64,000 bases of DNA from Desmodus rotundus (lineage: Eukaryota > Chordata > Mammalia > Chiroptera > Phyllostomidae): the NCBI RefSeq assembly GCF_022682495.2, contig NW_026527478.1, positions 454,814 to 518,813 of the forward strand. The letters run 5' to 3'. A program made the position numbers and the translations under genes. This document shows, one piece after another, positions 48,802 through 60,360 of this stretch. The notes under the pieces are model-generated. The model was given only the letters and a program-made list of their open reading frames with translations. It was not told where the DNA came from and did no database searches. Position 1 is the first letter of the stretch; the number at the start of each line of letters is the position of its first letter.

Positions 48802-51310
48802 GGTTTCCTAGGATACGGTTTCCAAGGATACGGTTGCCTTGGTTACTGCATTCTAGAATGCGGTGTGTCAGGATCTAGAATCTTGTGGTGCGGGTTCTGT
48901 GCACAATGGCCTCCTGAGATAAGCGGTTTCCTAGGATACGGTTTCCAAGGATACGGTTGCCTTGGTTACTGCATTCTAGAATGCGGTGTGTCGGGATCTA
49001 GAATCTTGTGGTGCGGGTTCTGAGCACAATGGCCTCCTGAGATAAGCGGTTTCCTAGGATACGGTTTCCAAGGATACGGTTGCCTTGGTTACTGCATTCT
49101 AGAATGCGGTGTGTCGGGATCTAGAATCTTGTGGTGCGGGTTCTGAGCACAATGGCCTCCTGAGATAAGCGGTTTCCTAGGATACGGTTTCCAAGGATAC
49201 GGTTGCCTTGGTTACTGCATTCTAGAATGCGGTGTGTCGGGATCTAGAATCTTGTGGTGCGGGTTCTGAGCACAATGGCCTCCTGAGATAAGCGGTTTCC
49301 TAGGATACGGTTTCCAAGGATACGGTTGCCTTGGTTACTGCATTCTAGAATGCAGTGTGTCGGGATCTAGAATCTTGTGGTGCTGGTTCTGAGCACAATG
49401 GCCTCCTGAGATAAGCGGTTTCCTAGGATACGGTTTCCAAGGATACGGTTGCCTTGGTTACTGCATTCTAGAATGCGGTGTGTCGGGATCTAGAATCTTG
49501 TGGTGCTGGTTCTGAGCACAATGGCCTCCTGAGATAAGCGGTTTCCTAGGATACGGTTTCCAAGGATACGGTTGCCTTGGTTACTGCATTCTAGAATGCG
49601 GTGTGTCGGGCTCTAGAATCTTGTGGTGCGGGTTCTGAGCACAATGGCCTCCTGAGATAAGCGGTTTCCTAGGATACGGTTTCCAAGGATACGGTTGCCT
49701 TGGTTACTGCATTCTAGAATGCGGTGTGTCGGGATCTAGAATCTTGTGGTGCTGGTTCTGAGCACAATGGCCTCCTGAGATAAGCGGTTTCCTAGATTAC
49801 GGTTTCCAAGGATACGGTTGCCTTGGTTACTGCATTCTAGAATGCGGTGTGTCGGGATCTAGAATCTTGTGGTGCGGGTTCTGAGCACAATGGCCTCCTG
49901 AGATAAGCGGTTTCCTAGGATACGTTTTCCAAGGATACGGTTGCCTTGGATACTGCATTCTAGAATGCGGTGTGTCGGGATCTAGAATCTTGTGGTGCGG
50001 GTTCTGAGCACAATGGCCTCCTGAGATAAGCGGTTTACTAGGATAAGGTTTCCAAGGATACGGTTGCCTTGGATACTGCATTCTAGAATGCGGTGTGTCG
50101 GGATCTAGAATCTTGTGGTGCGGGTTCTGAGCACAATGGCCTCCTGAGATAAGCGGTTTCCTAGGATAAGGTTTCAAGGATACGGTTGCCTTGGTTACTG
50201 CATTCTAGAATGCGGTGTGTCGGGATCTAGAATCTTGTGGTTCGCGTTCTGAGCACAATGGCCTCCTGAGATAAGCGGTTTCCTAGTATACGGTTTCCAA
50301 GGATACGGTTGCCTTGGTTACTGCATTCTAGAATGCGGTGTGTCGGGATCTAGAATCTTGTGGTGCGGGTTCTGAGCACAATGGCCTCCTGAGATAAGCG
50401 GTTTCCTAGGATAAGGTTTCCAAGGATACGGTTGCCTTGGATACTGCATTCTAGAATGCGGTGTGTCGGGATCTAGAATCTTGTGGTGCGGGTTCTGAGC
50501 ACAATGGCCTCCTGAGATAAGCGGTTTCCTAGGATACGGTTTCCAAGGATACGGTTGCCTTGGTTACTGCATTCTAGAATGCGGTGTGTCGGGATCTAGA
50601 ATCTTGTGGTGCGGGTTTGAGCACAACGGCCTCCTGAGATAAGCGGTTTCCTAGGATACGGTTTCCAAGGATACGGTTGCCTTGGTTACTGCATTCTAGA
50701 ATGCGGTGTGTCGGGATCTAGAATCTTGTGGTGCTGGTTCTGAGCACAACGGCCTCCTGAGATAAGCGGTTTCCTAAGATACGGTTTCCAAGGATACGGT
50801 TGCCTTGGTTACTGCATTCTAGAATGCGGTGTGTCGGGATCTAGAATCTTGTGGTGCGGGTTCTGAGCACAATGGCCTCCTGAGATAAGCGGTTTCCTAG
50901 GATACGGTTTCCAAGGATACGGTTGCCTTGGTTACTGCATTCTAGAATTCGGTGTGTCGGGATCTAGAATCTTGTGGTGCGGGTTCTGAGCACAATGGCC
51001 TCCTGAGATAAGCGGTTTCCTAGGATACGGTTTCCAAGGATACGGTTGCCTTGGATACTGCATTCTAGAATGACGTGTGTTAGGATCCTGAATCTTGTGG
51101 TGCGGGTTCTGAGCACAATGGCCTCCTGAGATAAGCGGTTTCCTAGGATAAGGTTTCCAAGGATACGGTTGCCTTGGTTACTGCATTCCAGAATGCGGTG
51201 TGTCAGGATCTAGAATCTTGTGGTGCGGGTTCTGAGCACAATGGCCTCCTGAGATAACCGGTTTCCTAGGATACCGTTTCCAAGGATACGGTTGCCTTAG
51301 ATACTGCATT
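48802..51310 (+). repeat. Composite block: 11-monomer unit joined to the GGATCC block
   Basis: First part follows the 6.7-8.3 kb order (ctgtgcac 48,897, gcagtg, gggctctag, ctagattac); second part follows 22.95-24.05 kb at +27,265 (ttcgcg, gtttgagc, cctaagatac, GGATCC 51,083, ccagaatg 51,186, gataaccgg, ataccgtttcc, cttagatac). Private marks include tacgttttcc near 49,925, ggtttactagg near 50,035, a one-base loss in ggtttcaagg near 50,172 and aattcgg near 50,948. It breaks near 51.31 kb, where gtcggg replaces gtcagg. Confidence 0.87.
51071..51095 (+). repeat. Rare gacgtg/GGATCC monomer variant, copy 4
   Basis: Same change with gttagg. It lies 27,265 bp after copy 2, the same offset shown by the neighbouring ccagaatg monomer (23,921 to 51,186), so the block was copied as a unit. 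Confidence 0.95.
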
Positions 51311-52645
51311 CTAGAATGCGGTGTGTCGGGATCTAGAATCTTGTGGTGCGGGTTCTGAGCACAATGGCCTCCTGAGATAAGCGGTTTCCTAGGATACGGT
51401 TTCCAAGGATACGGTTGCCTTGGTTACTGCATTCTAGAATGCGGTGTGTCGGGATCTAGAATCTTGTGGTGCGGGTTCTGAGCACAATGGCCTCCTGAGA
51501 TAAGCGGTTTCCTAGGATAAGGTTTCCAAGGATACGGTTGCCTTGGATACTGCATTCTAGAATGCGGTGTGTCGGGATCTAGAATCTTGTGGTGCGGGTT
51601 CTGAGCACAATGGCCTCCTGAGATAAGCGGTTTCCTAGGATACGGTTTCCAAGGATACGGTTGCCTTGGTTACTGCATTCTAGAATGCGGTGTGTCGGGA
51701 TCTAGAATCTTGTGGTGCGGGTTCTGAGCACAACGGCCTCCTGAGATAAGCGGTTTCCTAGGATACGGTTTCCAAGGATACGGTTGCCTTGGTTACTGCA
51801 TTCTAGAATGCGGTGTGTCGGGATCTAGAATCTTGTGGTTCGCGTTCTGAGCACAATGGCCTCCTGAGATAAGCGGTTTCCTAGTATACGGTTTCCAAGG
51901 ATACGGTTGCCTTGGATACTGCATTCTAGAATGCGGTGTGTCGGGATCTAGAATCTTGTGGTGCGGGTTCTGAGCACAATAGCCTCCTGAGATAAGAGGT
52001 TTCCTAGGATAAGGTTTCCAAGGATACGGTTGCCTTGGATACTGCATTCTAGAATGCGGTGTGTCGGGATCTAGAATCTTGTGGTGCGGGTTCTGAGCAC
52101 AATGGCCTCCTGAGATAAGCGGTTTCCTAGGATACGGTTTCCAAGGATACGGTTGCCTTGGTTACTGCATTCTAGAATGCGGTGTGTCGGGATCTAGAAT
52201 CTTGTGGTGCGGGTTCTGAGCACAATGGCCTCCTGAGATAAGCGGTTTCCTAGATAGGGTTTCCAAGGATACGGTTGCCTTGGTTACTGCATTCTAGAAT
52301 GCGGTGTGTCGGGATCTAGAATCTTGTGGTGCTGGTTCTGAGCACAATGGCCTCCTGAGATAAGCGGTTTCCTAGGATACGGTTTCCAAGGATACGGTTG
52401 CCTTGGTTACTGCATTCTAGAATGCGGTGAGTCAGGATCTAGAACCTTGTGGTGTGGGTTCTGAGCACAATGGCCTCCAGAGTAAGCCGTTTCCTAGGAT
52501 ACGGTTTCCAAGGATACGGTTGCCTTGGTTACTGCATTCTAGAATGCGGTGTGTCAGGATGTAGAATCTTGTGGTGCTGGTTCTGAGCACAATGGCCTCC
52601 TGAGATAAGCGGTTTCCTAGGATACGGTTTCCAAGGATACGGTTG
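51311..52645 (+). repeat. Short ctagataggg block missing one monomer
   Basis: Order: consensus; ggataagg/ggatac; consensus; caacggcc; ttcgcg/tagtatac; aatagcc/agaggt; consensus; ctagataggg (52,253); gctgg/gtgagtc; ccagagtaag; gctgg. Compared with 37.5-38.8 kb the gtcagg/ggatac monomer between caacggcc and ttcgcg is absent, an exact one-monomer loss, and the block stops before the ttgtttactaca copy. Confidence 0.87.
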
Positions 52646-55600
52646 CCTTGGTTACTGCATTCTAGAATGCGGTGTGTCGGGATCTAGAATCTTGTGGTGC
52701 GGGTTCTGAGCACAATGGCCTCCTGGATAAGCGGTTTCCTAGGATACGGTTTCCAAGGATACGGTTGCCTTGGTTACTGCATTCTAGAATGCGGTGTGTC
52801 GGGATCTAGAATCTTGTGGTGCTGGTTCTGAGCATAATGGCCTCCTGAGATAAGCGGTTTCCTAGGATACGGTTTCCAAGGATACGGTTGCCTTGGTTAC
52901 TGCATTCTAGAATGGGGTGTGTCGGGATCTAGAATCTTGTGGTGCGGATTCTGAGCACAATGGCCTCCTGAGATAAGCGGTTTCCTAGGATACGGTTTCC
53001 AAGGATACGGTTGCCTTGGTTACTGCATTCTAGAATGCGGTGTGTCGGGATCTAGAATCTTGTGGTGCGGGTTCTGAGCACAATGGCCTCCTGAGATAAG
53101 CGGTTTCCTAGGATACGGTTTCCAAGGATACGGTTGCCTTGGTTACTGCATTCTAGAATGCGGTGTGTCGGGATCTAGAATCTTGTGGTGCGGGTTCTGA
53201 GCACAATGGCCTCCTGAGATAAGCGGTTTCCTAGATACGGTTTCCAAGGATACAGTTGCCTTGGTTACTGCATTCTAGAATGCGGTGTGTCGGGATCTAG
53301 AATCTTGTGGTGCTGGTTGTGAGCACAATGGCCTCCTGAGATAAGCGGTTTCCTAGGATACGGTTTCCAAGGATACGGTTGCCTTGGTTACTGCATTCTA
53401 GAATGCGGTGAGTCAGGATCTAGAACCTTGTGGTGTGGGTTCTGAGCACAATGGCCTCCAGAGTAAGCCGTTTCCTAGGATACGGTTTCCAAGGATACGG
53501 TTGCCTTGGTTACTGCATTCTAGAATGCGGTGTGTCAGGATGTAGAATCTTGTGGTGCTGGTTCTGAGCACAATGGCCTCCTGAGATAAGCGGTTTCCTA
53601 GGATACGGTTTCCAAGGATACGGTTGCCTTGGTTACTGCATTCTAGAATGCGGTGTGTCGGGATCTAGAATCTTGTGGTGCTGGTTCTGAGCACAATGGC
53701 CTCCTGAGATAAGCGGTTTCCTAGGATACGGTTTCCAAGGATACGGTTGCCTTGGTTACTGCATTCTAGAATGCGGTGTGTCAGGATGTAGAATCTTGTG
53801 GTGCTGGTTCTGAGCACAATGGCCTCCGGAGATAAGCGGTTTCCTAGGATACGTTTTCCAAGGATACGGTTGCCTTGGTTACTGCATTCTAGAATGCGGT
53901 GTGTCGGGATCTAGAATCTTGTGGTGCGGGTTCTGAGCACAATGGCCTCCTGAGATAAGCGGTTTCCTAGGATACGGTTTCCAAGGATACGGTTGCCTTG
54001 GTTACTGCATTCTAGAATGCGGTGTGTCGGGATCTAGAACCTTGTGGTGCGGGTTCTGAGCACAATGGCCTCCTGAGATAAGCGGTTTCCTAGGATACGG
54101 TTTCCAAGCATACGGTTGCCTTGGTTACTGCATTCTAGAATGCGGTGTGTCGGGATCTAGAATCTTGTGGTGCTGGTTCTGAGCACAATGGCCTCCTGAG
54201 ATAAGCGGTTTTAGGATACGGTTTCCAAGGATACGGTTGCCTTGGTTACTGCATTCTAGAATGCGGTGTGTCGGGATCTAGAATCTTGTGGTGCGGGTTC
54301 TGAGCACAATGGCCTCCTGAGATAAGCGGTTTCCTAGGATACGGTTTCCAAGGATACGGTTGCCTTGGTTACTGCATTCTAGAATGCGGTGTGTCGGGAT
54401 CTAGAATCTTGTGGTGCTGGTTCTGAGCACAATGGCCTCCTGAGATAAGCGGTTTCCTAGGATACGGTTTCCAAGGATACGGTTGCCTTGGTTACTGCAT
54501 TCTAGAATGGGTTGTGTCGGGATCTAGAATCTTGTGGTGCGGGTTCTGAGCACAATGGCCTCCTGAGATAAGCGGTTTCCTAGGATACGGTTTCCAAGGA
54601 TACGGTTGCCTTGGTTACTGCATTCTAGAATGCGGTGTGTCGGGATCTAGAATCTTGTGGTGCGGGTTCTGAGCACAATGGCCTCCTGAGATAAGCGGTT
54701 TCCTAGGATACGGTTTCCAAGGATACGGTTGCCTTGGTTACTGCATTCTAGAATGCGGTGTGTCGGGATCTAGAATCTTGTGGTGCTGGTTCTGAGCACA
54801 ATGGCCTCCTGAGATAAGCGGTTTCCTAGGATACGGTTTCCAAGGATACGGTTGCCTTGGTTACTGCATTCTAGAATGCGGTGTGTCGGGATGTAGAATC
54901 TTGTGGTGCTGGTTCTGAGCACAATGGCCTCCGGAGATAAGCGGTTTCCTAGGATACGTTTTCCAAGGATACGGTTGCCTTGGTTACTGCATTCTAGAAT
55001 GCGGTGTGTTGGGATCTAGAATCTTGTGGTGCGGGTTCTGAGCACAATGGCCTCCTGAGATAAGCGGTTTCCTAGGATACGGTTTCCAAGGATACGGTTG
55101 CCTTGGTTACTGCATTCTAGAATGCGGTGTGTCGGGATCTAGAACCTTGTGGTGCGGGTTCTGAGCACAATGGCCTCCTGAGATAAGCGGTTTCCTAGGA
55201 TACGGTTTCCAAGCATACGGTTGCCTTGGTTACTGCATTCTAGAATGCGGTGTGTCGGGATCTAGAATCTTGTGGTGCTGGTTCTGAGCACAATGGCCTC
55301 CTGAGATAAGCGGTTTTAGGATACGGTTTCCAAGGATACGGTTGCCTTGGTTACTGCATTCTAGAATGCGGTGTGTCGGGATCTAGAATCTTGTGGTGCG
55401 GGTTCTGAGCACAATGGCCTCCTGAGATAAGCGGTTTCCTAGGATACGGTTTCCAAGGATACGGTTGCCTTGGTTACTGCATTCTAGAATGCGGTGTGTC
55501 GGGATCTAGAATCTTGTGGTGCTGGTTCTGAGCACAATGGCCTCCTGAGATAAGCGGTTTCCTAGGATACGGTTTCCAAGGATACGGTTGCCTTGGTTAC

Positions 55601-58600
55601 TGCATTCTAGAATGCGGTGAGTCAGGATCTAGAACCTTGTGGTGTGGGTTCTGAGCACAATGGCCTCCAGAGTAAGCCGTTTCCTAGGATACGGTTTCCA
55701 AGGATACGGTTGCCTTGGTTACTGCATTCTAGAATGCGGTGTGTCAGGATGTAGAATCTTGTGGTGCTGGTTCTGAGCACAATGGCCTCCTGAGATAAGC
55801 GGTTTCCTAGGATACGGTTTCCAAGGATACGGTTGCCTTGGTTACTGCATTCTAGAATGCGGTGTGTCGGGATCTAGAATCTTGTGGTGCTGGTTCTGAG
55901 CACAATGGCCTCCTGAGATAAGCGGTTTCCTAGGATACGGTTTCCAAGGATACGGTTGCCTTGGTTACTGCATTCTAGAATGCGGTGTGTCAGGATGTAG
56001 AATCTTGTGGTGCTGGTTCTGAGCACAATGGCCTCCGGAGATAAGCGGTTTCCTAGGATACGTTTTCCAAGGATACGGTTGCCTTGGTTACTGCATTCTA
56101 GAATGCGGTGTGTCGGGATCTAGAATCTTGTGGTGCGGGTTCTGAGCACAATAGCCTCCTGAGATAAGAGGTTTCCTAGGATAAGGTTTCCAAGGATACG
56201 GTTGCCTTGGATACTGCATTCTAGAATGCGGTGTGTCGGGATCTAGAATCTTGTGGTGCGGGTTCTGAGCACAATGGCCTCCTGAGATAAGCGGTTTCCT
56301 AGGATACGGTTTCCAAGGATACGGTTGCCTTGGTTACTGCATTCTAGAATGCGGTGTGTCGGGATCTAGAATCTTGTGGTGCGGGTTCTGAGCACAATGG
56401 CCTCCTGAGATAAGCGGTTTCCTAGATAGGGTTTCCAAGGATACGGTTGCCTTGGTTACTGCATTCTAGAATGCGGTGTGTCGGGATCTAGAATCTTGTG
56501 GTGCTGGTTCTGAGCACAATGGCCTCCTGAGATAAGCGGTTTCCTAGGATACGGTTTCCAAGGATACGGTTGCCTTGGTTACTGCATTCTAGAATGCGGT
56601 GAGTCAGGATCTAGAACCTTGTGGTGTGGGTTCTGAGCACAATGGCCTCCAGAGTAAGCCGTTTCCTAGGATACGGTTTCCAAGGATACGGTTGCCTTGG
56701 TTACTGCATTCTAGAATGCGGTGTGTCAGGATGTAGAATCTTGTGGTGCTGGTTCTGAGCACAATGGCCTCCTGAGATAAGCGGTTTCCTAGGATACGGT
56801 TTCCAAGGATACGGTTGCCTTGGTTACTGCATTCTAGAATGCGGTGTGTCTGGATCTAGAATCTTGTGGTGCGGGTTCTGAGCACAATGGCCTCCTGAGA
56901 TAAGCGGTTTCCTAGGATACGGTTTCCAAGGATACGGTTGCCTTGTTTACTACATTCTAGAATGCGGTGTGTCGGGATCTAGAATCTTGTGGTGCGGGTT
57001 CTGAGCACAATGGCCTCCTGAGATAAGCGGTTTCCTAGGATACGGTTTCCAAGCATACAGTTGCCTTGGTTACTGCATTCTAGAATGCGGTGTGTCGGGA
57101 TCTAGAATCTTGTGGTGCGGGTTCTGAGCACAATGGCCCCCTGAGATAAGCGGTTTCCTAGGATACGGTTTCCAAGGATACGGTTGCCTTGGTTACTGCA
57201 TTCTAGAATGCGGTGTGTCAGGATCTAGAATCTTGTGGTGCGGGTTCTGTGCACAATGGCCTCCTGAGATAAGCGGTTTCCTAGGATACGGTTTCCAAGG
57301 ATACGGTTGCCTTGGTTACTGCATTCTAGAATGCGGTGTGTCGGGATCTAGAATCTTGTGGTGCGGGTTCTGAGCACAATGGCCTCCTGAGATAAGCGGT
57401 TTCCTAGGATACGGTTTCCAAGGATACGGTTGCCTTGGTTACTGCATTCTAGAATGCGGTGTGTCGGGATCTAGAATCTTGTGGTGCGGGTTCTGAGCAC
57501 AATGGCCTCCTGAGATAAGCGGTTTCCTAGGATACGGTTTCCAAGGATACGGTTGCCTTGGTTACTGCATTCTAGAATGCGGTGTGTCGGGATCTAGAAT
57601 CTTGTGGTGCGGGTTCTGAGCACAATGGCCTCCTGAGATAAGCGGTTTCCTAGGATACGGTTTCCAAGGATACGGTTGCCTTGGTTACTGCATTCTAGAA
57701 TGCGGTGTGTCGGGATCTAGAATCTTGTGGTGCGGGTTCTGAGCACAATGGCCTCCTGAGATAAGCGGTTTCCTAGGATAAGGTTTCCAAGGATACGGTT
57801 GCCTTGGATACTGCATTCTAGAATGCGGTGTGTCGGGATCTAGAATCTTGTGGTGCGGGTTCTGAGCACAATGGCCTCCTGAGATAAGCGGTTTCCTAGG
57901 ATACGGTTTCCAAGGATACGGTTGCCTTGGTTACTGCATTCTAGAATGCGGTGTGTCGGGATCTAGAATCTTGTGGTGCGGGTTCTGAGCACAACGGCCT
58001 CCTGAGATAAGCGGTTTCCTAGGATACGGTTTCCAAGGATACGGTTGCCTTGGTTACTGCATTCTAGAATGCGGTGTGTCAGGATCTAGAATCTTGTGGT
58101 GCGGGTTCTGAGCACAATGGCCTCCTGAGATAAGCGGTTTCCTAGGATACGGTTTCCAAGGATACGGTTGCCTTGGATACTGCATTCTAGAATGCGGTGT
58201 GTCGGGATCTAGAATCTTGTGGTTCGCGTTCTGAGCACAATGGCCTCCAGAGATAAGCGGTTTCCTAGTATACGGTTTCCAAGGATACGGTTGCCTTGGA
58301 TACTGCATTCTAGAATGCGGTGTGTCGGGATCTAGAATCTTGTGGTGCGGATTCTGAGCACAATAGCCTCCTGAGATAAGAGGTTTCCTAGGATAAGGTT
58401 TCCAAGGATACGGTTGCCTTGGATACTGCATTCTAGAATGCGGTGTGTCGGGATCTAGAATCTTGTGGTGCGGGTTCTGAGCACAATGGCCTCCTGAGAT
58501 AAGCGGTTTCCTAGGATACGGTTTCCAAGGATACGGTTGCCTTGGTTACTGCATTCTAGAATGCGGTGTGTCGGGATCTAGAATCTTGTGGTGCGGGTTC

Positions 58601-60360
58601 TGAGCACAATGGCCTCCTGAGATAAGCGGTTTCCTAGATAGGGTTTCCAAGGATACGGTTGCCTTGGTTACTGCATTCTAGAATGCGGTGTGTCGGGATC
58701 TAGAATCTTGTGGTGCTGGTTCTGAGCACAATGGCCTCCTGAGATAAGCGGTTTCCTAGGATACGGTTTCCAAGGATACGGTTGCCTTGGTTACTGCATT
58801 CTAGAATGCGGTGAGTCAGGATCTAGAACCTTGTGGTGTGGGTTCTGAGCACAATGGCCTCCAGAGTAAGCCGTTTCCTAGGATACGGTTTCCAAGGATA
58901 CGGTTGCCTTGGTTACTGCATTCTAGAATGCGGTGTGTCAGGATGTAGAATCTTGTGGTGCTGGTTCTGAGCACAATGGCCTCCTGAGATAAGCGGTTTC
59001 CTAGGATACGGTTTCCAAGGATACGGTTGCCTTGGTTACTGCATTCTAGAATGCGGTGTGTCTGGATCTAGAATCTTGTGGTGCGGGTTCTGAGCACAAT
59101 GGCCTCCTGAGATAAGCGGTTTCCTAGGATACGGTTTCCAAGGATACGGTTGCCTTGTTTACTACATTCTAGAATGCGGTGTGTCGGGATCTAGAATCTT
59201 GTGGTGCGGGTTCTGAGCACAATGGCCTCCTGAGATAAGCGGTTTCCTAGGATACGGTTTCCAAGCATACGGTTGCCTTGGTTACTGCATTCTAGAATGC
59301 GGTGTGTCGGGATCTAGAATCTTGTGGTGCGGGTTCTGAGCACAATGGCCCCCTGAGATAAGCGGTTTCCTAGGATACGGTTTCCAAGGATACGGTTGCC
59401 TTGGTTACTGCATTCTAGAATGCGGTGTGTCAGGATCTAGAATCTTGTGGTGCGGGTTCTGTGCACAATGGCCTCCTGAGATAAGCGGTTTCCTAGGATA
59501 CGGTTTCCAAGGATACGGTTGCCTTGGTTACTGCATTCTAGAATGCGGTGTGTCGGGATCTAGAATCTTGTGGTGCGGGTTCTGAGCACAATGGCCTCCT
59601 GAGATAAGCGGTTTCCTAGGATACGGTTTCCAAGGATACGGTTGCCTTGGTTACTGCATTCTAGAATGCGGTGTGTCGGGATCTAGAATCTTGTGGTGCG
59701 GGTTCTGAGCACAATGGCCTCCTGAGATAAGCGGTTTCCTAGGATACGGTTTCCAAGGATACGGTTGCCTTGGTTACTGCATTCTAGAATGCGGTGTGTC
59801 GGGATCTAGAATCTTGTGGTGCGGGTTCTGAGCACAATGGCCTCCTGAGATAAGCGGTTTCCTAGGATACGGTTTCCAAGGATACGGTTGCCTTGGTTAC
59901 TGCATTCTAGAATGCAGTGTGTCGGGATCTAGAATCTTGTGGTGCTGGTTCTGAGCACAATGGCCTCCTGAGATAAGCGGTTTCCTAGGATACGGTTTCC
60001 AAGGATACGGTTGCCTTGGTTACTGCATTCTAGAATGCGGTGTGTCGGGATCTAGAATCTTGTGGTGCTGGTTCTGAGCACAATGGCCTCCTGAGATAAG
60101 CGGTTTCCTAGGATACGGTTTCCAAGGATACGGTTGCCTTGGTTACTGCATTCTAGAATGCGGTGTGTCGGGCTCTAGAATCTTGTGGTGCGGGTTCTGA
60201 GCACAATGGCCTCCTGAGATAAGCGGTTTCCTAGGATACGGTTTCCAAGGATACGGTTGCCTTGGTTACTGCATTCTAGAATGCGGTGTGTCGGGATCTA
60301 GAATCTTGTGGTGCTGGTTCTGAGCACAATGGCCTCCTGAGATAAGCGGTTTCCTAGATT
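52646..60360 (+). repeat. Partial third copy (C) of the 79-monomer unit
   Basis: Matches copy A at +23,456 (cctcctggataag 52,724, gagcataatgg, aatgggg 52,911, ggttttagg 54,207 and 55,312) and then copy B at +10,562 (ctagataggg 56,425 and 58,637, ctgtgcac 57,247). The offset relative to B drops from 13,755 to 10,562, a change of exactly 3193, so C has one 3193-bp element where A and B have two. C also carries left-flank marks found upstream of A but not B. Confidence 0.92.
54511..57703 (+). repeat. 3193-bp unit, single copy within C
   Basis: Begins after aatgggttgtg (54,507) and contains one ggttttagg (55,312), two ctccggag monomers, aatagcc, one ctagataggg (56,425) and a full marker cassette. 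It passes straight into the ggataagg/ggatac monomer that in A and B follows only the second 3193-bp unit. Confidence 0.9.
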
